Shown: positions 1 through 8,418, counted from the stretch's first letter. The stretch: 31,232 nt of DNA from Psychrobacter sp. UBA5136 (GCF_002414005.1 NZ_DHYG01000050.1:1-31232), one strand, 5' to 3'. The notes: generated by a model not told the origin, from the letters alone. Made by a program: numbers and translations.

Positions 1-129
1 CGAAAACAATAGATTAGTGAGATGCTCTTCTTTTTTCAATCTCTTTCGAAGTTGAGAGTGGGGTAGTACTTATACTAAAATATATACCAATTATTGAAAT
101 TTTCATGTTCAATTTTCATTATAAAAATA
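1..129. other. left-edge spacer, no gene recognised
   Basis: AT-rich DNA at the left edge downstream of glmS and its terminator. All plus-strand frames entering from the edge meet a stop within about 55 bases. The longest tail (about 17 codons ending at 55) resembles nothing I know. I see no RNA gene or repeat. Confidence 0.5.
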
Positions 130-130
130 C

Positions 131-175
131 AAAAAATCCTTTGCTATCTAGTTAATACTAGACAGCAAAGGATTT
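131..175 (-). terminator. rho-independent terminator of glmS
   Basis: Long hairpin: 134-151 pairs with 158-175 (18 positions, one A/C mismatch) around a 6-base loop. Read on the minus strand, the stem runs straight into a U-run (A-run at 131-136 on the plus strand). It lies about 55 bases beyond the glmS stop and should end the glmU-glmS transcript. The plus-strand side has no comparable T-run, so it looks one-directional. Confidence 0.85.
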
Positions 176-229
176 GCTATTGTATTATATTATAATAATA
201 AAAAAAACATTTAAAATCAGATACTTAAA

Positions 230-2074
230 CTACTCAACCGTAACTGATTTTGCGAGATTTCTAGGCTGATCCACATCTGTACCGCGCATCACCGCTACAT
301 GATATGACAGTAGCTGCACTGGTACGCTATAGACGATAGGGGCAAGCGTCTCGCAAACCTCTGGCACATAAACTACGTGCATTCTATCTTCTGCGACCAT
401 CTTGCTTTCTTCACTGGCAAAGACAAACAGCTCACCGTGACGCGCGTGTACCTCTTGCATGTTGGCTTTAAGTTTATCAAACATACTGTCTTTTGGCGCT
501 AGCACCACGATTGGCATGTCTTTATCGACCAATGCCAGTGGGCCGTGTTTAAGCTCGCCTGCCGCATAGCCTTCAGCGTGAATATAAGAGATTTCTTTTA
601 GCTTTAACGCACCTTCTAAGGCAATAGGGAACTGTAAACCGCGACCTAAAAATAAGCAGCTTTTCTTATATTCAAAATGCTCACTCATGACTTTGATCGG
701 CGCATCAAGGTGCAAGCTGGCATGCAGTTGCCCGCGTAGCTCTTGTAACTGACCTAGCAGAGTGGTTAATTTTTCGCCAGTTATACGCGCTTGCACGACA
801 CCCACTTTTAACACCAATAACATCAAAGCGGCAAGCTGAGTGGTAAAGGCTTTGGTCGAAGCAACGCCAATCTCAGGGCCCGCAAGCGTTGGTAAAAAGA
901 TGTCCGTTTCACGCACCAGTGACGATGTCGGAACATTACACAAGGCTAAGCTGACAAGACCTGCTGGCGTGTACTTTTGAATATCGCGTAGCGCTGATAA
1001 TGTATCTGCCGTTTCGCCCGATTGCGAAATACAAATGACCAGTGTGTTATCGATGACGACCGGATTACGGTAGCGGAATTCACTGGCCACCTCAACCGAA
1101 CAGGGTACACGAATGAGGCTTTCAAACCAGTATTTTGCCACCAAACCTGCATGATAACTGGTGCCACAAGCAATGACTTGAACGTGCTTAATGCCCTTTA
1201 ATTGTGCTTCATGACGCTGTAAAAAGTCATCGCGCAGCTTAGTCGGCTCATCAAAATCTAACGCCATCTCAATCGTACGGGCGACCGCGTCTGGCTGCTC
1301 ATAGATTTCTTTGAGCATATAATGTTTAAATTCACCTTTATCGGCATTGTGCTGGGCAGCGTCAATTTCATGTATTTGACGTTTAACCTCAACACCATCA
1401 GCAAAAACCTGAATACTATTGCGCGTTAATTTAGCAATGTCGCCTTCTTCTAGGTACATAAAGCGATTGGTAACGGGTAAAAGTGCCAATTGATCAGAGG
1501 CAATAAAGTTCTCACCAATCCCAACACCGATGACCAAAGGTGAGCCTAAACGAACGGTAATCAGCTCGTCTGGGCAGTCGATATGCACGATGCCAAGGGC
1601 AAAAGCGCCGTGCAGCATGGGAATGACCGCACGCACCGCTTCTAATAAATCAGGCGTTGTTTGATAAATGTCGTTGATTAAATGCGCGACGACTTCGGTA
1701 TCAGTTTGCGAGGTAAACTCGTAGCCTTTAGCAAGCAGCGCTTCTTTTAGCTCGGCATAATTTTCAACGATACCATTGTGTACGACGGCGATTTTGCCGG
1801 ACACGTGCGGATGGGCGTTGCGCTGTGCAGGCTCACCGTGGGTTGCCCAGCGCGTGTGCGCAATACCAATATGACCATCGAAAAATTCAGGATTTGAGGC
1901 AACGGCATCGACCAGCGCTTGTACTTTACCCACTTGACGCTCGCGGTGCAGCTCGCCATCACGGATGACAGTCAAACCAGCCGAGTCATAACCGCGGTAT
2001 TCGAGGCGTTTTAGACCTTCAAGTAAGATGTTAGCGATATTACGCTCAGCGACTGCTCCAACGATTCCACACAT
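230..2074 (-). CDS. glmS: glutamine--fructose-6-phosphate aminotransferase (isomerizing) GlmS
   Basis: Cytosolic enzyme making glucosamine-6-phosphate from fructose-6-phosphate and glutamine, the first committed step to UDP-GlcNAc. The 614 residues match the usual family length (about 610). The N-terminal glutaminase half begins Met-Cys-Gly-Ile-Val-Gly, so Cys2 is the N-terminal nucleophile after Met removal; HTRWATHG and the NGIVENY segment follow. The C-terminal half has two SIS sugar-isomerase domains, with SQSGETADT in the first, and ends in the family-typical KSVTVE. The ATG is preceded by AAGGA at good spacing. It lies 171 bases downstream of glmU on the same strand, as in the glmUS arrangement of other gammaproteobacteria, and is followed by a strong terminator. 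I see no GlmZ-like regulatory element. No anomalies. Confidence 0.98.
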   Translation of the reverse strand: MCGIVGAVAERNIANILLEGLKRLEYRGYDSAGLTVIRDGELHRERQVGKVQALVDAVASNPEFFDGHIGIAHTRWATHGEPAQRNAHPHVSGKIAVVHNGIVENYAELKEALLAKGYEFTSQTDTEVVAHLINDIYQTTPDLLEAVRAVIPMLHGAFALGIVHIDCPDELITVRLGSPLVIGVGIGENFIASDQLALLPVTNRFMYLEEGDIAKLTRNSIQVFADGVEVKRQIHEIDAAQHNADKGEFKHYMLKEIYEQPDAVARTIEMALDFDEPTKLRDDFLQRHEAQLKGIKHVQVIACGTSYHAGLVAKYWFESLIRVPCSVEVASEFRYRNPVVIDNTLVICISQSGETADTLSALRDIQKYTPAGLVSLALCNVPTSSLVRETDIFLPTLAGPEIGVASTKAFTTQLAALMLLVLKVGVVQARITGEKLTTLLGQLQELRGQLHASLHLDAPIKVMSEHFEYKKSCLFLGRGLQFPIALEGALKLKEISYIHAEGYAAGELKHGPLALVDKDMPIVVLAPKDSMFDKLKANMQEVHARHGELFVFASEESKMVAEDRMHVVYVPEVCETLAPIVYSVPVQLLSYHVAVMRGTDVDQPRNLAKSVTVE

Positions 2075-2245
2075 AGATTTTCCTTAAATTCGATGTTTCA
2101 TGTTTCGATTTTCAATGCTTTAATACTGAAATGCTTAAATGCTCAAAGTCACATTCATAACCCTGATGCTATAAATATAAATAAGCAGCACCACAAAAAT
2201 TGCCGTACTGCTTACCATTATTCAAAAGGCTTTTATTACATCGGG

Positions 2246-3628
2246 CTATTTTGACTTTTTAGTCGGACGCTGAAAGTCACTCTTTTGTGTTTGCCGCGCG
2301 CGCCCAAATGCCAACGCTTTCTCATCGACATTTTTAGTAATCACAGAGCCTGCGGCAACCGTTGCGGTGTCACCAATCGTGACGGGTGCAACCAAGCTCG
2401 CGTTAGAGCCGATAAAGGCGTTATCTTCGATGATGGTTTGTGATTTATTGGCGCCATCATAATTACAAGTAATCACGCCCGCGCCAATATTGACGCTTGT
2501 CCCGAGCGTCGCATCACCGATATAGCTTAAATGATTGACCTTGCTACCTTGACCAATCGTTGATTTTTTAATCTCAACAAAATTACCCACTTTACTGTTA
2601 TTGGCTAAAATAGTATCAGGGCGCAGATGGGCAAAAGGTCCAATATCAACGCCATCACCGATTTGCGCGCCATCAATGACGCAGTAGGGTTTTAGGTGAC
2701 AGGCATTGCCAATGTGCGCATCTTTTATCACGCAGCCAGCTTCGATATAAACGTTATTGCCCAAGACGCAGTCGCCCTCAAACACCACGCCGACATCGAC
2801 AAACACGTCTTGGCCAGCGCTCAAACTACCACGAATATCGACACGGCTTGGGTCAGCAAACTGCACGCCTGTGTCTTGCAAATCTGCCACCAGTTTGCCC
2901 TGCCACGTGCGCTCTAAGCTGGCAAGCTGTTGGCGGTTATTAACACCTTCAATCTCGAACGTATGTTCAGGCTCAATCGCGACAATGTTAATACCTTCAG
3001 CAACCGCCATTTTAACGATATCGGTTAGATAGTATTCTTGCTGCGCATTATCGTTAGACAGTTTGGGCAGATATTTATGCAATAACGCATTATCAACGCA
3101 GTAAATACCGCTATTAATCTCTTGGATTTTTTGCTCATCGGCGCTGGCATCTTTTTGCTCAATAATAGCTTCGATATTGCCGTCTTTATCACGTTTGATA
3201 CGCCCAAGGCCAAACGGATTGTCGACTGTCAGCGTCAACATCGACATACCATCAGTATTGGCAGATTTTAATGCCGTTAAGGTTTTGCAGCTAACTAACG
3301 GCACATCGCCGTACAGAATCAGGCTTTGCCCATCTTTTGGTAATTCAGACAGCGTCACTTTGACCGCATGACCCGTCCCTAACTGCTCAGTTTGCGCGAC
3401 CCAAGTAATCGGCAAATGCGTGTATTTTTCATTGATATCTGCTTGCACTTGCTCGCCGCCGAAACCATAAACGATGATGGTGTCATCAACGGTCAATTGA
3501 TAGCAAGTGTCAAGCACATGGCCCAATAATGGTTTGCCAGCCAGTGTCTGTAGCACTTTTGGCTTGGCTGATTGCATCCGCGTGCCTTTCCCAGCCGCAA
3601 GGATAATTACCGAAAGAGGAGATGTCAT
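2246..3628 (-). CDS. glmU: bifunctional GlcNAc-1-P uridyltransferase / glucosamine-1-P acetyltransferase GlmU
   Basis: Makes UDP-GlcNAc from glucosamine-1-phosphate, acetyl-CoA and UTP, supplying peptidoglycan and lipopolysaccharide synthesis. The N-terminal half carries the nucleotidyltransferase signature LAAGKGTRM with downstream KPKVL. The C-terminal half is a left-handed beta-helix of hexapeptide repeats (IGxxVxI-type) typical of acyltransferases, with NIGAGVITCNYDG and the terminal AFGRARQ segment. I start at the ATG at 3628 (460 aa; family about 455). An in-frame TTG at 3649 would add seven residues, but it lies at or upstream of the expected transcription start from a perfect TATAAT at 3663-3668. 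glmS follows 171 bases downstream, so the two are probably co-transcribed. Confidence 0.97.
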   Translation of the reverse strand: MTSPLSVIILAAGKGTRMQSAKPKVLQTLAGKPLLGHVLDTCYQLTVDDTIIVYGFGGEQVQADINEKYTHLPITWVAQTEQLGTGHAVKVTLSELPKDGQSLILYGDVPLVSCKTLTALKSANTDGMSMLTLTVDNPFGLGRIKRDKDGNIEAIIEQKDASADEQKIQEINSGIYCVDNALLHKYLPKLSNDNAQQEYYLTDIVKMAVAEGINIVAIEPEHTFEIEGVNNRQQLASLERTWQGKLVADLQDTGVQFADPSRVDIRGSLSAGQDVFVDVGVVFEGDCVLGNNVYIEAGCVIKDAHIGNACHLKPYCVIDGAQIGDGVDIGPFAHLRPDTILANNSKVGNFVEIKKSTIGQGSKVNHLSYIGDATLGTSVNIGAGVITCNYDGANKSQTIIEDNAFIGSNASLVAPVTIGDTATVAAGSVITKNVDEKALAFGRARQTQKSDFQRPTKKSK

Positions 3629-3662
3629 AATAGCCCACAAATGTAACAAAATATAATTTTGA

Positions 3663-3689
3663 ATTATAACGCAAATTGCTATTCAACAA
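3663..3689 (-). promoter_or_regulatory. candidate sigma70 promoter of glmU
   Basis: Read on the minus strand: a perfect TATAAT (-10) at 3668-3663 with TTGTTG at 3689-3684, spacer 15 (short; shifting the -35 by one or two bases gives 16-17 with poorer matches). The predicted start near 3656 gives a short leader to the ATG at 3628. Confidence 0.5.
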
Positions 3690-3838
3690 AAACGCTATGT
3701 CGTGACATCTTTGTAAACTGAGTGTTTAGTTAGCTGTCCATGAGTAACTTAAATGCTAAATATCTAAAAATACAAAATGATAAAAAGGATAAAAAAGTAA
3801 TATAGTGAGTGAAAAGTAATATCGATACATCACGCACT

Positions 3839-3903
3839 GCTGATATCAATTTTTTTGCTTGCTGTGCCTACGCAGACAGAGGCTACAAAAAATTGATATC
3901 AGC
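3839..3903. repeat. REP-like inverted repeat with perfect 17-bp arms
   Basis: Arms 3839-3855 and 3887-3903 are exact reverse complements (GCTGATATCAATTTTTT and its complement). They flank a 31-base centre that can itself fold: GCCT at 866-869 pairs with AGGC at 880-883, and CTGT at 862-865 with ACAG at 876-879 as an alternative. It lies between pgpA (ending at 3996) and glmU, with no coding potential. It could act as a transcript-end hairpin for pgpA, but the U-tract is inside the stem rather than after it. It has the size and shape of a REP/MITE-like dispersed intergenic repeat. No second copy is in this window. Confidence 0.75.
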
Positions 3904-3995
3904 AATACCGTAGCGTTTTTAGGATATTTTGACTATAGATATAAAAGGTGAAAAAGCGAAAATATTTAATTAGTGTATAAAAAGCACACTTCAAG

Positions 3996-4586
3996 CTAAA
4001 AGGTAAGCGAGAAAATAAAAGTATAAATAATGATCCAAACCGCTGCTGCCATCACACCAGCAATGATGTCATCGAGCATAATGCCAAGGCCGCCTGCGAC
4101 TTTTTTATCCGCCCAGCCAATCGGCGGCGGTTTGATAATGTCAAAAAAGCGAAATAGTATAAAGGCGATAACGAGGGCAAGGATAGAAGAGGTTTGGGCG
4201 ATATTTTGCCAAAAATTTCCGCTCGCGATACCCATATAAGATAGCGGCAGCAGGGTAAGCCACATGCCCGCCCATTCATCCCAGACAATGTGCGGATTAT
4301 CATGACCGCCCATCAGCTCTGAGGTACGGCCACATATTGGACTACCAAGCAGGCAAGCTAAAATGGTAATCATTAAAAACGGTACAAAGCCTAAGCTCAA
4401 TAATGGTATCGCAACGATTAAAGCGCCAACCGTGCCCCAAGTGCCGGGTGCACGGCGCGGCAGACCACTGCCCAAGCCAATACCAAGCCAATAAACCATC
4501 CGATCAAGCGTACTTGCATTGGCGGGTAGAGGCGGGCAGTCATTAGCTTTACGGATATCAGGCTTAGATAGGTTGTGATCAATCAT
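3996..4586 (-). CDS. pgpA: phosphatidylglycerophosphatase A
   Basis: Inner-membrane phosphatase turning phosphatidylglycerol phosphate into phosphatidylglycerol. The 196 residues have the PgpA signatures in order: a GLGSGLPRRAPGTWGT block near residues 36-51, the DEWAGMW block near the middle, and a C-terminal segment with KVAGGLGIMLDDIIAG followed by a last membrane helix. About 25 extra N-terminal residues precede the conserved start (family about 160-170). Several hydrophobic segments fit a multi-pass protein. The ATG lies three bases after the thiL stop, with AGG upstream inside the thiL end, so the genes are translationally adjacent. The nusB-thiL-pgpA order is common in proteobacteria. 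Confidence 0.93.
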   Translation of the reverse strand: MIDHNLSKPDIRKANDCPPLPANASTLDRMVYWLGIGLGSGLPRRAPGTWGTVGALIVAIPLLSLGFVPFLMITILACLLGSPICGRTSELMGGHDNPHIVWDEWAGMWLTLLPLSYMGIASGNFWQNIAQTSSILALVIAFILFRFFDIIKPPPIGWADKKVAGGLGIMLDDIIAGVMAAAVWIIIYTFIFSLTF

Positions 4587-4589
4587 GGC

Positions 4590-5630
4590 TTAACCTGCAA
4601 AGTGTTGGTAACCCGTCAGATTGGGCCAAGTAGAAAAGGGAGCGGGAGAAGTTGGCGTAACAGGCTGACCTTGATAATAAATCTCTGGTCGTAAATTCTT
4701 AGCTGCATCTGTCCCATTTACCGCTATTACTTCGCCGATACAGGTGACTGGCGTGTCGCTATTATTAACAATCGGTGGCTTGATATGAGCAGGCAAGGTA
4801 AAAGCCAGCTCATAATCATCGCCGCCCGCCAACTGACATAATAAGCGCTCAGTTAAATCAACGCTTGCTAATACCTTGCTAGTCGGCAGCTGCTCAAGGT
4901 GAATGCGCATACCAACGGCGCTTTGCTCGCAGATATGCCCAAGGTCCTGATACAGACCATCTGAGATATCGATCATCGCCGTTGCACCAATTTTTGCGAG
5001 TGCCGCCCCTAAGGAAACACGCGGGGTCGGCATATGCAATCGGTGCGCAAGCTCAATACCAACAGCATTGTCAGGATGTTGTAGCGCATAAGCAGCATCG
5101 CCAAGCGTGCCTGAGACATAGACTTTATCGCCAATCTTTGCGCCTGAGCGGTAAACAGCTGGCGTGTTTGCCTCAAGATGACCTTGGGCGCTGACACTAA
5201 GTACTAAGTGATCACTGCGCGTGGTATCACCGCCAATAAGGGTCACGCCAAAGAGCTGGCAGGCGTGAAATAAACCTTTGGCAAATTCTGTGAGCCATGA
5301 CTCATTCACCAAGCGTGCAGGTAGGGCCAACGCCAATAAAATACTGTGAGGCGCTGCGCCCATTGCGGCAATATCTGAGACATTAACCGCGACCGCTTTA
5401 TAGCCAATTTGAAAGGCTAATTGATTTACCTCATCCCAGTCGGCACTAAAATGCCGCCCTTGAACGAGGGTATCAATGCAGCTAACCAAGCGCGCGCCTG
5501 CAGGCAAGCTCGTCACCGCGGCGTCATCACCAATACCTTTTTCGACACTGCCTTTATCAGTACTGCCTGCTCGCGACTGTGCAACATGCATTTGGGAAAA
5601 TATGCGCTCAATCAGCTCAAATTCATTCAT
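4590..5630 (-). CDS. thiL: thiamine-monophosphate kinase ThiL
   Basis: Cytosolic ATP-dependent kinase forming thiamine diphosphate from thiamine monophosphate. The 346 residues are near family length (about 325). Motifs in order: GIGDDAAV (metal and nucleotide binding) near residue 33, DTLVQGRHF, GGDTTRSD, MIDISDGLYQDLGHI and GGDDYELAFT. These define the AIR-synthase-like ThiL fold. It starts two bases after the nusB stop and pgpA follows three bases after its own stop, so it is the middle gene of a tight operon. The Shine-Dalgarno is weak, consistent with translational coupling. About 15 extra residues lie near the N-terminus. Confidence 0.95.
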   Translation of the reverse strand: MNEFELIERIFSQMHVAQSRAGSTDKGSVEKGIGDDAAVTSLPAGARLVSCIDTLVQGRHFSADWDEVNQLAFQIGYKAVAVNVSDIAAMGAAPHSILLALALPARLVNESWLTEFAKGLFHACQLFGVTLIGGDTTRSDHLVLSVSAQGHLEANTPAVYRSGAKIGDKVYVSGTLGDAAYALQHPDNAVGIELAHRLHMPTPRVSLGAALAKIGATAMIDISDGLYQDLGHICEQSAVGMRIHLEQLPTSKVLASVDLTERLLCQLAGGDDYELAFTLPAHIKPPIVNNSDTPVTCIGEVIAVNGTDAAKNLRPEIYYQGQPVTPTSPAPFSTWPNLTGYQHFAG

Positions 5631-5632
5631 AG

Positions 5633-6628
5633 CTAGTCTTTACTGTTTTCGTCCGAATTGACAAGGTTTGAGTCATGTAGCCCAACATCAGCTGCGTCGT
5701 TATTTTCATTGCTGGCTTTTTCGCTGACATCGTTACTGGCTTTTTCACTAACGACGCTGTCCGCTTTATCGCTATTTTTTGCAGCAGCCTCTTTCTTACT
5801 GGCTTTAAATTCACTGATATTTGCCAACGCTTTACTCGCGCTATTGCGTTTGACGCTGGCATTATTGGCACTGATACGTGGTTTGTTTGCAGCAGTCGGC
5901 TTATCGCCTGTCTCGGATTCAGTGGCAGTTTCAGCCGTTTTTTCAGTATTAGTAGTAGCTTTGGCTTCAGGCTGTTTAGCATACGCTTGAGTCGCCGCTT
6001 TTTGCGAGGTACGCAAATTGGCTTTGTGGTCGGCTTCAACTTCAACAGTACGCAATTCAACCGCCATTTTATCAAGAACAGCGTTAATCAATTTATGCGC
6101 GTCAGTGGCGCCAAAATGATTGTTTAGCTTCATCGCTTCATCAAGTACGACTTTATAGGGAATCTCTAAGCGGTTTTGTAGCTCATAAGTTCCAATTAAT
6201 AAAATGGCGTGCTCGACGGTATCGAGCTTGTCGATGTCACGGTCAAGGTGCTGACTGATAAGGGTGTCCAGCGATTCGATTTGCTCTGGAATATCGCGCA
6301 TCATTTCATGATAATAGCCGATATGGACGGTATGCATGGCATTGGTCGCGCGCGTACGCGCCGCGATGTCATGGGGTGCATTGTTCTTCCAGCCAAGCTT
6401 GCCGTCTTTATCAAAACGGCGATCGGTAACCAGCCACTCATATAAGCCTTGCATGGCAAAGCGCCTGGCTTTACGGATGGCAGTGTGACTGGTCTTATAA
6501 GAAGACTCACTCATATCAAAGGTTTGCTCATCCGCACTGCTGCTCGCGACACGAGTAGCTTCAGCTTGTTTGTCATTGGCTTGGGCGGTTTTTGCAGCGC
6601 TAATGGCGCGCTTGAGTTGGTCAGTCAT
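5633..6628 (-). CDS. nusB: transcription antitermination factor NusB with long N- and C-terminal extensions
   Basis: RNA-binding antitermination factor that, with NusE (S10), binds boxA in rRNA operon leaders. The conserved core spans residues 49-195, with the entry helix RKARRFAMQGLYEWL, then ILLIGTYEL and the IPYKVVLDEAMKLNNHFGATDAHKLINAVLDKMA block. The whole protein is 331 aa against the usual 140-150. It adds about 48 hydrophilic N-terminal residues and about 136 C-terminal residues rich in Ala, Lys, Ser, Asn, Asp and Glu, predicted disordered. The tail ends acidic and contains a duplicated VSEKASN unit encoded by a 24-base tandem repeat. The frame stays open to a stop two bases before thiL, so this is not a frameshift. 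ribH lies upstream, as usual for ribH-nusB. Confidence 0.93.
   Translation of the reverse strand: MTDQLKRAISAAKTAQANDKQAEATRVASSSADEQTFDMSESSYKTSHTAIRKARRFAMQGLYEWLVTDRRFDKDGKLGWKNNAPHDIAARTRATNAMHTVHIGYYHEMMRDIPEQIESLDTLISQHLDRDIDKLDTVEHAILLIGTYELQNRLEIPYKVVLDEAMKLNNHFGATDAHKLINAVLDKMAVELRTVEVEADHKANLRTSQKAATQAYAKQPEAKATTNTEKTAETATESETGDKPTAANKPRISANNASVKRNSASKALANISEFKASKKEAAAKNSDKADSVVSEKASNDVSEKASNENNDAADVGLHDSNLVNSDENSKD
5710..5757. repeat. 24-bp tandem duplication inside the nusB tail
   Basis: Two imperfect 24-base units (5710-5733 and 5734-5757) sharing the CTGGCTTTTTC core encode the repeated VSEKASN peptide in the NusB tail. This looks like slippage-type growth of a disordered tail. 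Confidence 0.65.
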
Positions 6629-6792
6629 AGGGGGTCAATACCTAAATTTTAAATAACTATCTTATAAAAATAGCCTGTTGTAAGAAATAGCATAAAAGTT
6701 GTTAAATAGTAGACGACTGGCAGGCTGTGACAGTCGAGTGTTAAAGCAGAGCTTTATAGAACTGTTTATAATGCTTTTTACTATCATATTGG

Positions 6793-6830
6793 CGCTGCGG
6801 TCTATATCAAAGGTGACATAAGTCGCAGCG
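6793..6830 (-). other. hairpin between ribH and nusB
   Basis: CGCTGCG at 6793-6799 pairs exactly with CGCAGCG at 6824-6830 across a 24-base loop, about 45 bases after the ribH stop. No U-run follows on the minus strand, so it is not a textbook terminator. It could be a processing or attenuation structure in a ribH-nusB transcript, or chance. Confidence 0.3.
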
Positions 6831-6872
6831 TCAATTAAATGACAAATAATAGGTTATAAAATGAGAACTTGA

Positions 6873-7403
6873 TTAAGCGTTATCACTATTATCATAGTCA
6901 TCATCGATGTCTAGCTGCGATAAAACCGCTAGCATCTCAAGCACAACCATCGCCGCTTCTGAGCCTTTATTACCGGCTTTGGTGCCAGAGCGCTCAATCG
7001 CTTGCTCAATACTATCGGTAGTGATGACGCCATTAGCAACAGGGATGTTATAATCAATCGCCACGCTGCTGAGGCCTTTAGCAGATTCGCTAGCGACAAA
7101 GTCAAAATGCGGCGTGCTGCCGCGGATAATTGCGCCTAAAGCAATGATGGCGTCAAAGCGATCGGATTCAGCAGCGCGCTGAGCAACGAGTGGCAATTCA
7201 AACGCACCTGGCACGCGAATGACGGTGATATTGCTACCCGATACGCCATGACGCAGTAGCGCATCAATTGCGCCATCTACCAAGGATTCAACGACAAAAC
7301 CGTTAAAACGACCGACAACGATGCCGATACGCGCGTCTTCATTTTGGTGTAAGTTGCCATCGATATGGATAATATCATTGCGCTGCTGTTGTAAGTTTGA
7401 CAT
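6873..7403 (-). CDS. ribH: 6,7-dimethyl-8-ribityllumazine synthase
   Basis: Penultimate enzyme of riboflavin synthesis, condensing the ribitylamino-uracil with dihydroxybutanone phosphate; assembles into icosahedral or pentameric particles. Conserved blocks in this 176-aa reading: GRFN near 31-34, VPGAFELPLVAQ near 64-75, GAIIRGSTPHFDFV near 90-103 with catalytic His99, and the PVANGVITTDSIEQA block with RSGTKAGNKG. I chose the ATG at 7403 because AAAGGA lies just upstream and the family starts here. An in-frame start at 7469 would add 22 residues without family similarity. The C-terminus is unusually acidic (LDIDDDYDNSDNA). nusB follows 244 bases downstream. Confidence 0.96.
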   Translation of the reverse strand: MSNLQQQRNDIIHIDGNLHQNEDARIGIVVGRFNGFVVESLVDGAIDALLRHGVSGSNITVIRVPGAFELPLVAQRAAESDRFDAIIALGAIIRGSTPHFDFVASESAKGLSSVAIDYNIPVANGVITTDSIEQAIERSGTKAGNKGSEAAMVVLEMLAVLSQLDIDDDYDNSDNA

Positions 7404-7501
7404 AAGAAAATCCTTTGAGTAAGTGGCGTTTAAAACAAAATTTTTATATAAAATCTCGATTGTTTTCAATAGTTAACTGACAAAAATAAATAAGTAGCGC
7501 T

Positions 7502-7510
7502 ATGATAGCA
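7502..7510 (-). promoter_or_regulatory. candidate extended -10 promoter of ribH
   Basis: Minus-strand TGCTATCAT, a TGn extension plus TATCAT (5 of 6 to consensus), about 95 bases before the ribH ATG. There is no clear -35, which an extended -10 can compensate for. No FMN-riboswitch-like conserved sequence is visible in the leader. Confidence 0.35.
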
Positions 7511-7542
7511 TTTTTTGCACAGGCATTGATATTTTAGCGATT

Positions 7543-8325
7543 TTAAAGGCGCATCTGTATGCCTTGCGCGGCCATATATGCTTTGGCCTCCTGCACGGTG
7601 TACTCGCCAAAGTGAAAAATACTGGCCGCAAGCACAGCATCGGCGCCGCCTTCTAAGACGCCTTCGGCCAAATGTTGCAAGTTGCCAACGCCGCCTGAGG
7701 CAATCACCGGCACATTAACGCAGTTGGTGATTTGCTGCATTAACGCCAAATCATAGCCTTTTTTGGTGCCATCGCCATCCATTGAGGTGACCAATAGTTC
7801 GCCTGCGCCAAGCTCTGCCATTTTACCTGCCCAAGCAACCGCATCAATACCCGTTGGCTTACGCCCACCGTGGGTAAAAATCTCCCAGCGCGGCATGATA
7901 ACGCCATCGACCGTAATATCTTCGACGCGTTTGGCATCGATAGCCACTACGATACATTGATTGCCGAATTTCTGCGCCGCCTCCCCAACGAACTCAGGGG
8001 TAAAGACCGCAGCAGAGTTAATCGCTACTTTATCCGCACCCGCATTAAGCAAGTTACGAATATCGGCGATTTTACGCACGCCGCCGCCGACTGTAAGTGG
8101 TACAAATACGGTTTCTGCCATACGCTCAACGGTATGATAGGTGGTATCACGCGCGTCACTGGTCGCCGTAATGTCCAAAAAAGTAATCTCGTCGGCACCT
8201 TGCTCGTTATAGCGTTTGGCGACTTCAACAGGATCGCCGGCGTCTTTGATATCGACAAACTGCACGCCTTTGACCACGCGGCCATTATCCACATCCAAAC
8301 AAGGAATGATACGCTTTGCTAACAT
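7543..8325 (-). CDS. hisF: imidazole glycerol phosphate synthase cyclase subunit HisF
   Basis: Cyclase subunit of the HisH-HisF complex that forms imidazole glycerol phosphate and AICAR in histidine synthesis. A (beta/alpha)8 barrel of 260 aa, the usual size. The start MLAKRIIPCLDVDNGRVVKG carries catalytic Asp11; VVAIDAK near residue 130 has the second catalytic Asp; VIASGGVGN and DAVLAASIFHFGE are the phosphate-binding loops. I start at the ATG at 8325, the family-typical first residue. A GTG at 8337 in frame would add four residues but has a poorer Shine-Dalgarno. No other his genes are adjacent. thrB is divergent, with a 180-base shared upstream region. Confidence 0.97.
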   Translation of the reverse strand: MLAKRIIPCLDVDNGRVVKGVQFVDIKDAGDPVEVAKRYNEQGADEITFLDITATSDARDTTYHTVERMAETVFVPLTVGGGVRKIADIRNLLNAGADKVAINSAAVFTPEFVGEAAQKFGNQCIVVAIDAKRVEDITVDGVIMPRWEIFTHGGRKPTGIDAVAWAGKMAELGAGELLVTSMDGDGTKKGYDLALMQQITNCVNVPVIASGGVGNLQHLAEGVLEGGADAVLAASIFHFGEYTVQEAKAYMAAQGIQMRL

Positions 8326-8418
8326 AGGGTCTTTCACCTTATAATCAATTTATCCGTAAGCGCTAGTCTAGCAAAATCGCCGCTATATCAGGCAGCTTTT
8401 CGCAAGATTATTATGCTT

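Noticed and set aside
2182..2214. TAAGCAG / CTGCTTA inverted repeat between glmU and glmS as a terminator
   Set aside because: Only 7 bp with a 19-base loop and no U-run on the minus strand; glmU-glmS is more likely one transcript.
6714..6736. CGACTG / CAGTCG hairpin upstream of nusB
   Set aside because: Six base pairs with an 11-base loop and no tail; not above chance in this AT-rich spacer.
7404..7542. FMN riboswitch upstream of ribH
   Set aside because: The conserved RFN-element segments are not visible, and the spacer to hisF is too short to hold a full element plus promoter.
8326..8337. GTG start four codons upstream for hisF
   Set aside because: The family begins at the MLAKRI position, and the ribosome site suits the ATG better.
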